In this document: piece by piece, positions 1 through 3,554 of the stretch
Numbering within the stretch: the stretch's first letter is position 1
Layout: each line of letters begins with the position of its first letter
Origin: Deltaproteobacteria bacterium RIFOXYD12_FULL_50_9
GTDB taxonomy: Bacteria > Desulfobacterota > Desulfobulbia > Desulfobulbales > CALZHT01
Length of the DNA: 5,908 bases
Reading direction: 5' to 3'
NCBI GenBank assembly: GCA_001799225.1
Contig: MGTA01000050.1
Location: 13,826 to 19,733, forward strand
The notes under the pieces: generated by a model
The model's database searches: none
The model's input: only the letters and a program-made list of their open reading frames with translations
What the model was told of the DNA's origin: nothing
Program-made: the position numbers and the translations under genes

Positions 1-561
1 AATCTCAAAGGCTAAGCGCTCATCCCGACGCAACACCTTATCCATCACCGGTCGCAACCAGCTGATCTCTTCCGCATGTGAAGACGAACCATGATAAAAA
101 ACCCGACGAATATCCTTAAATCCAAGTAGTGGAGAAGGCAATACCAGGCGGGGCTGCCAGGCTATATATTTCTTCTGCAAAAACGGTGTTGAGACCCAAA
201 GTTCTGCTCTTTGTTGTTGCAGCCAACTCTTACGCCAAGCGCCAAACCTCGCAAGCTTAAAACGGTAACCCAACGGCAGCCCTTTCGAAACATGCCCATC
301 CAGCACATCGTCATCCATAAAAAAGACCAAACGGCGAAGCTGCGGTCGCACTGCCTCCACCAGCCTAAGCCAAGCAGTCGGCACATACCGTACAAAAAGT
401 ACAATTGCATCAATCAGATCGGCTGGTGCAGGCAGATCAGCCTTACCGCACTTTACAACCCTATAACCGCCTGCCTGAAAAGCAGGAAGTACAAAAAAAT
501 CGGTCGAAGGGTTTGGCTGCTCTTCGACCAAAAATACTACATTATCAGTTTTAATGCGCAT
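1..561 (-). CDS. GT-B-fold glycosyltransferase (group 1/GT4-like), 3' end beyond the window
   Basis: This frame is open for 187 codons from an ATG at 561 to the left edge, so the C-terminal part is missing. Residues 1-145 look like the N-terminal Rossmann domain of a group 1 glycosyltransferase. They include the hydrophobic strand and acidic cluster FFMDDDVLD (Asp83-Asp85), which recalls the DDD-type motif of polysaccharide glycosyltransferases, and LWVSTPFLQKKY at 121-132, the usual strand ending in 'vSTpfL'. The C-terminal nucleotide-sugar domain begins at about 152 with RVFYHGSSSHAEEI, resembling the 'iGYfGSsTHaeDl' start of that domain. The likely role is cytoplasmic transfer of a sugar from a nucleotide donor to a lipid-linked or growing polysaccharide. 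Donor and acceptor cannot be told from the sequence. The gene begins 4 bp after the HU-like gene stops and has no clear Shine-Dalgarno of its own, which suggests translational coupling. The family call is by eye; assignment to GT4 is inferred. Confidence 0.8.
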   Translation of the reverse strand, partial: MRIKTDNVVFLVEEQPNPSTDFFVLPAFQAGGYRVVKCGKADLPAPADLIDAIVLFVRYVPTAWLRLVEAVRPQLRRLVFFMDDDVLDGHVSKGLPLGYRFKLARFGAWRKSWLQQQRAELWVSTPFLQKKYIAWQPRLVLPSPLLGFKDIRRVFYHGSSSHAEEISWLRPVMDKVLRRDERLAFEI

Positions 562-565
562 TGCA

Positions 566-862
566 TCACTGCTTGGGAACAATCTCTTCAGACTCTATTT
601 TTTTCTTGATTTTAGGCTTTTCCTTAGCAAAACGAACTATTTTCACCATGGTCTTTTCGCCATTTATCTCGCGCTCGACCTGATTGACCCGGAAGCTACC
701 TAACCCTTGCACCTTTAACACACCTTTATCAACAGCAGCGATTTGCTCACCAATCTGAGCTAACGCCTCCCGAACAAGGGCTATAGCGCGTTTCTCAGGA
801 ATTTTGGCTAATAACTCTGGTTTTTCATTCTTGATAATCGCTACAAGCTCAGCAGGTTTCAT
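566..862 (-). CDS. HU/IHF-like DNA-binding protein with a shortened beta-arm
   Basis: The protein has 98 residues, close to the 90-100 usual for HU and IHF. Residues 1-45 are predicted helical, like the HU dimerisation helices. Residues 48-59 (VLKVQGLGSFRV) match the HU core strand and turn 'v.l.GFGtF.v'. The FAKEKPK segment near 78-84 takes the place of the C-terminal 'paFkaGK' strand. Between them the arm (about residues 60-77) is roughly seven residues shorter than in HU, and the RNPxTG tip with its DNA-intercalating proline is absent. The tail is lysine-rich (KPKIKKKIE). The ATG at 862 is supported by GAGG at 871-874 with 8-nt spacing. It is the first gene after a promoter-like region and is followed 4 bp later by a glycosyltransferase gene. 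It may bind DNA weakly or act as a local regulator of the polysaccharide genes, but that role is inferred. The homology call rests on the GxGSF core and overall layout. Confidence 0.72.
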   Translation of the reverse strand: MKPAELVAIIKNEKPELLAKIPEKRAIALVREALAQIGEQIAAVDKGVLKVQGLGSFRVNQVEREINGEKTMVKIVRFAKEKPKIKKKIESEEIVPKQ

Positions 863-927
863 TCCACCATCCTCTATTTATTCATTAATTAAATAAGCAT
901 ATACTACATGCTCAGCGCCTAAATTGA

Positions 928-955
928 GCAATATATTGCCCATATATTAGCTAAT
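928..955. repeat. Two perfect palindromes over the promoter (possible operator)
   Basis: GCAATATATTGC at 928-939 is a perfect 12-bp palindrome. ATTAGCTAAT at 946-955 is a perfect 10-bp palindrome. Their centres are 17 bp apart. The first covers the candidate -10 and the second fills most of the spacer up to the TTGACA -35. The first can be extended with one mismatch per side to TG-n-(12 bp)-n-CA. Dyads placed like this are typical binding sites for dimeric regulators, but AT-rich DNA gives short palindromes by chance, so the function is inferred. Confidence 0.5.
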
Positions 956-961
956 TGTCAA
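933..961 (-). promoter_or_regulatory. Candidate sigma-70-type promoter for the HU-like and glycosyltransferase genes
   Basis: Reading the minus strand, a perfect TTGACA -35 hexamer lies at 956-961. Seventeen bases further is CAATAT (933-938), a poor -10 with 3 of 6 consensus matches; shifting by one base gives AATATA. The surroundings are very AT-rich, and the HU-like start codon lies about 70 bases downstream of the -10, with a good ribosome site. The candidate -10 sits inside a 12-bp palindrome, which could be an operator. The weak -10 would suit a promoter that needs an activator. The -35 is strong evidence, but the exact -10 is uncertain. Confidence 0.5.
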
Positions 962-1013
962 GTTGATTTCTAACACCGAACCAACCAGCCAGCTTTCCAG
1001 AAGAGCAGGACTT

Positions 1014-1562
1014 TCATACAAAGCACTCAGCATCACTGAAGGATTTGCCTGCCTTATCCTTGCCGGAAAGCACTGGAGTCGCTCCGGCCAGTTGCCAATC
1101 AATAGCCAGATCAGGATCGTTCCAGATGATGCAACGCTCATGTTCAGGCGCCCAGTAGTCCGTAGTTTTGTATAGAAACTCAGCGAATTCACTCAACACT
1201 ACGAAGCCATGGGCAAAGCCTGCCGGTATCCACAACATCCGCCTGTTGTTCGCGGAAAGATTGAAACCAACCCATTCCCCAAAGGTCGGCGACTGTCGGC
1301 GAATATCCACGGCCACATCAAACACTTCACCGGATACCACCCGGACCAGCTTACCCTGCGGCTGCCGGATCTGATAATGCAAACCACGCAACACATGACG
1401 CGAGGACTTGGAGTGATTATCCTGGACGAAATCAACTTTTAAACCGGTCATTTCGGCAAAACATCGTTGATTGAAACTCTCGAAAAAAAAACCGCGATCG
1501 TCGCCAAAAAAATTAGGCTCAATAATAATAACATCAGAAATACCGGTAGAGATCGCTTGCAT
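1014..1562 (-). CDS. rfbC: dTDP-4-dehydrorhamnose 3,5-epimerase (RmlC)
   Basis: The product epimerises C3 and C5 of dTDP-4-keto-6-deoxy-D-glucose to give dTDP-4-keto-L-rhamnose, the third step of dTDP-L-rhamnose synthesis in the cytoplasm. At 182 residues it has the family's usual length and appears complete. Family signatures are clear: FFGDDRGFFFESF at 18-30, QDNHSKSSRHVLRGLHYQ at 47-64 with the catalytic base His62 and substrate-contacting Arg59, the cupin segment WIPAGFAHGF at 111-120, FLYKTTDYW at 129-137 with the candidate acid tyrosine, WNDP at 147-150, and Asp169 in LSGKDK, the expected partner of His62. The start is ATG at 1562, preceded by AAGAGAG about 9 nt away. It lies 57 bp downstream of rfbB and probably shares its transcript. 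No terminator is evident after the stop. Confidence 0.96.
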   Translation of the reverse strand: MQAISTGISDVIIIEPNFFGDDRGFFFESFNQRCFAEMTGLKVDFVQDNHSKSSRHVLRGLHYQIRQPQGKLVRVVSGEVFDVAVDIRRQSPTFGEWVGFNLSANNRRMLWIPAGFAHGFVVLSEFAEFLYKTTDYWAPEHERCIIWNDPDLAIDWQLAGATPVLSGKDKAGKSFSDAECFV

Positions 1563-1619
1563 GATTTACAACTCTCTTAATTAGCTGAAATTGGGACACT
1601 TATTGATTATGGCTTTCCT

Positions 1620-2687
1620 TCAGATAATCCTTTGCTCATAATTCTGTGCAATCCATTTTTGATAATCACCGCTGGTCACACCCTCAACCCATTCGGCGTT
1701 CTCGAGATACCACAAAACAGTCTTACGCAGGCCGGTCTCGAAAGTTTCGGATGGACGCCACCCGAGTTCGCGAGCTATTTTACCAGCATCAATCGCATAA
1801 CGATGGTCATGCCCGGGCCGATCCTTGACAAAGGTGATCAATCTGGCATATGGGGCGTTTTGCGGACGCAGTTCATCTAAAATTTCGCAAATTGTCCGCA
1901 CGACTTCAAGGTTGGTCTTCTCGTTAAAACCGCCTATGTTATAGGTTTCGCCTGGTTTGCCCTTTTCGAGCACCAATCGCAAAGCCCGAGCATGGTCATC
2001 CACATACAGCCAGTCACGAATATTATCACCATTGCCGTAGACAGGCAGCGGCTTGCCATTCACCGCATTCAAAATCATCAGAGGTATGAGCTTTTCCGGA
2101 AAATGATATGGACCATAGTTGTTTGAGCAATTGGTGGTAATCACGGGCAAACCGTATGTGTGATGCCAGGCCCGCACCAGGTGATCGGAAGCTGCCTTAC
2201 TGGCGGAATAAGGCGAGTTCGGTTCGTAAGGCGTTTCTTCGGTGAATAACCCGGATTCGCCTAGACTGCCGAACACTTCATCTGTGGAGATATGATGGAA
2301 GCGAAATCCGACCTTATGCTCGCCTTCCAGTCCGTTCCAATAGGTCCGGGCTGCCTCCAATAAAATGTAGGTTCCGACGATGTTGGTTTGCATAAAAGCA
2401 GCAGGCCCCGTTATCGAGCGGTCTACATGCGATTCGGCCGCCAGGTGCATCACCACATCGGGCTGATGCTCACGGAATACCCGTGCAACCTCAACCGCAT
2501 CGCAGATATCGACTTTCTCAAATCGATATTGATGATTGCCGGAAACCGCGGTGAGCGATTGTAGATTTCCCGCGTAGGTCAGCTTATCAAGGTTGATAAC
2601 CGTAAAATCAGTTTCGGCAATGTACTGACGAACTACTGCCGAACCGATAAAACCGGCACCGCCGGTGATAAGAATTTTATTTTTCAC
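1620..2687 (-). CDS. rfbB: dTDP-glucose 4,6-dehydratase (RmlB)
   Basis: The enzyme converts dTDP-D-glucose to dTDP-4-keto-6-deoxy-D-glucose using bound NAD+, the second step toward dTDP-L-rhamnose. It is a 355-residue extended short-chain dehydrogenase, normal for the family. The Rossmann motif GGAGFIG is at 9-15. HLAAESHVDRS is at 81-91, and HISTDEVFG at 132-140 carries the Thr135-Asp136-Glu137 catalytic group. YSASK (Tyr160, Lys164) is the SDR catalytic pair. NNYGPYHFPEKLIP and RDWLYVDDH match the substrate-binding region, and RPGHDHRYAID is the conserved late motif. I start the gene at GTG 2687 because AAGGGG lies 5 nt upstream and MKNKILITGG matches the family N-terminus. The frame stays open upstream to a TTG at 2705, but that would place the Shine-Dalgarno inside the gene. 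rfbC follows after 57 bp; rmlA and rmlD are absent from the window. Confidence 0.97.
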   Translation of the reverse strand: MKNKILITGGAGFIGSAVVRQYIAETDFTVINLDKLTYAGNLQSLTAVSGNHQYRFEKVDICDAVEVARVFREHQPDVVMHLAAESHVDRSITGPAAFMQTNIVGTYILLEAARTYWNGLEGEHKVGFRFHHISTDEVFGSLGESGLFTEETPYEPNSPYSASKAASDHLVRAWHHTYGLPVITTNCSNNYGPYHFPEKLIPLMILNAVNGKPLPVYGNGDNIRDWLYVDDHARALRLVLEKGKPGETYNIGGFNEKTNLEVVRTICEILDELRPQNAPYARLITFVKDRPGHDHRYAIDAGKIARELGWRPSETFETGLRKTVLWYLENAEWVEGVTSGDYQKWIAQNYEQRII

Positions 2688-2692
2688 AAACA

Positions 2693-2698
2693 CCCCTT
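2693..2698 (-). promoter_or_regulatory. Ribosome binding site of rfbB that decides its GTG start
   Basis: On the minus strand AAGGGG ends 5 nt before GTG 2687. This is a strong Shine-Dalgarno sequence at good spacing, and it favours GTG 2687 over the longer TTG reading at 2705. Confidence 0.8.
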
Positions 2699-2720
2699 GT
2701 AACAAAATATGTTTAACAAG
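2696..2720 (-). promoter_or_regulatory. Possible RNA hairpin overlapping the rfbB ribosome binding site
   Basis: In the message, CUUGU (2720-2716) can pair with ACAAG (2700-2696), and AACA (2713-2710) with UGUU (2704-2701), leaving a 2-nt bulge and a five-base loop. The 3' arm takes up the AAG of the AAGGGG ribosome site. The stem is A+U-rich, so stability is modest. It could dampen rfbB translation when ribosomes are not arriving from the upstream gene. This is inference from pairing seen by eye. Confidence 0.3.
2701..2710. repeat. 10-bp direct repeat, left copy
   Basis: AACAAAATAT occurs here, just upstream of the rfbB ribosome site, and again at 3515-3524. The two copies bracket the AT-rich SGNH gene. 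The bases immediately outside differ, so the match is exactly 10 bp. Confidence 0.6.
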
Positions 2721-2723
2721 TTT

Positions 2724-3452
2724 TCAAATAGAACTGACAGCATTTTTTAAACATTCCCAATGGATAAGTCTCACCTGAAGTGTATCTGCAAGATGATGAT
2801 CAAAAAAGGCAGGAATGAATTCTTCTTTAACTAAACCATTTGAGTATGAAATTTTGGCATTGATATCAAAATATCCTACTCCATTGGCCCTGGCTAGATG
2901 CTGAAGTTTTTCGTTTAATAATTTTGAAAAAGAGATCCTTTGATGAATCCCCGGAAATCCTTTCGCCAATTTTTGCCTGGTTTTTTGAATCTCCTCTTTA
3001 TCACTTAGGTTTTCCGAAATAATTCGATGGGTATATCGTACAGCTTTTTTATGCTCAATGAGAACGGGAAGGTTTACACCTTTAATAATCACCTCTTTGG
3101 CTTGTGGCTTTACCATGTCTATTAATAATTGATATGACTGAATTAATACTGTAAGAAAATCATCTAATGACTCATCCTCACACTTTACAAATTTTTTAAA
3201 ATAAATGCCTAACTCAATGTCTACCTGCCCAAAACAAAGCACGACAATATCGTTTTGCATTATTTCACCTAATATCTTCTCCCTGATATTCAGTGTTGAT
3301 TTCCTTTTACCAAAACCTTTAATTGTTGCCCCATCATAAATATGGCATATAGAATTTTCATAAAAATCACCCAGATGGTAAAGGGAAGATAGTGTCTGTT
3401 CCTTCCCAAAAAATTTTGTGTGTGAATCACCGAAAACGACAATCTTCGTCAT
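2724..3452 (-). CDS. SGNH/GDSL-hydrolase-like protein, AT-rich
   Basis: The protein has 242 residues and no visible signal peptide or membrane segment. It opens with KIVVFGDSHTKFFG: GDSH places the candidate nucleophile at Ser10, as in block I of SGNH/GDSL esterases. CFGQVDIELG at 73-82 resembles the 'fGe.D' block found in SGNH-like proteins of polysaccharide clusters. FFDHHLAD at 216-223 resembles the C-terminal Asp/His block, though the aspartate sits two rather than the usual three residues before the last histidine. A role in removing or transferring acyl groups on polysaccharide is likely but inferred. I chose ATG 3452, with AGG 6 nt upstream. A TTG at 3467 would add five residues and has AAGG only 4 nt away. 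G+C is about 34% (225 of 660 bases counted at 2761-3420), against more than 50% in sampled lines of both neighbours, suggesting separate acquisition. rfbB begins 36 bp downstream. Confidence 0.78.
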   Translation of the reverse strand: MTKIVVFGDSHTKFFGKEQTLSSLYHLGDFYENSICHIYDGATIKGFGKRKSTLNIREKILGEIMQNDIVVLCFGQVDIELGIYFKKFVKCEDESLDDFLTVLIQSYQLLIDMVKPQAKEVIIKGVNLPVLIEHKKAVRYTHRIISENLSDKEEIQKTRQKLAKGFPGIHQRISFSKLLNEKLQHLARANGVGYFDINAKISYSNGLVKEEFIPAFFDHHLADTLQVRLIHWECLKNAVSSI

Positions 3453-3514
3453 ATTTAACCTATTCAATAAACCTTATAGATAAACGAGCAGTAAAACCAT
3501 TCAGGTAAAATAAC

Positions 3515-3524
3515 AACAAAATAT
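3515..3524. repeat. 10-bp direct repeat, right copy
   Basis: This is the second copy of AACAAAATAT, between the end of the glycoside hydrolase gene and the start of the SGNH gene, 814 bp from the copy at 2701. It lies in the 102-bp AT-rich gap (3453-3554), which holds no further gene and no convincing promoter or terminator. Confidence 0.6.
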
Positions 3525-3554
3525 CGGCTGCCCGAGCTGACTACTTCTAGTAAT

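Noticed and set aside
162..413. Minus-strand frame of 83 codons rich in Trp, Cys and Met
   Set aside because: It overlaps the glycosyltransferase in another frame on the same strand. The glycosyltransferase frame shows family motifs and this one does not.
211..609. Plus-strand open frame of 132 codons
   Set aside because: It lies antisense to the glycosyltransferase and the end of the HU-like gene, has no recognisable domain, and its composition (Lys, Arg, His, Gln) is that of a reverse-frame shadow.
962..1013. Terminator between rfbC and the HU-like promoter
   Set aside because: No stem followed by a T run was found. The GCTGGCTGG stretch is a direct, not inverted, repeat.
947..1192. Minus-strand frame spanning the rfbC end and the gap before the HU-like gene
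   Set aside because: It overlaps the conserved C-terminal part of rfbC in another frame, has no clear ribosome site, and would end within the promoter.
2703..2705. TTG as start of rfbB
   Set aside because: The strong AAGGGG site lies inside that reading, and GTG 2687 gives the family's usual N-terminus.
3465..3467. TTG as start of the SGNH-like gene
   Set aside because: It adds only five residues, its AAGG is only 4 nt away, and ATG 3452 has AGG at better spacing and puts the nucleophile block at the usual N-terminal position. It cannot be fully excluded.
3505..3535. Possible terminator after the glycoside hydrolase
   Set aside because: On the minus strand TCGG-GCAG-CCGA is followed by a T-rich stretch, but the stem has only 4 bp and the T run is broken by G and A, so it is too weak to call.
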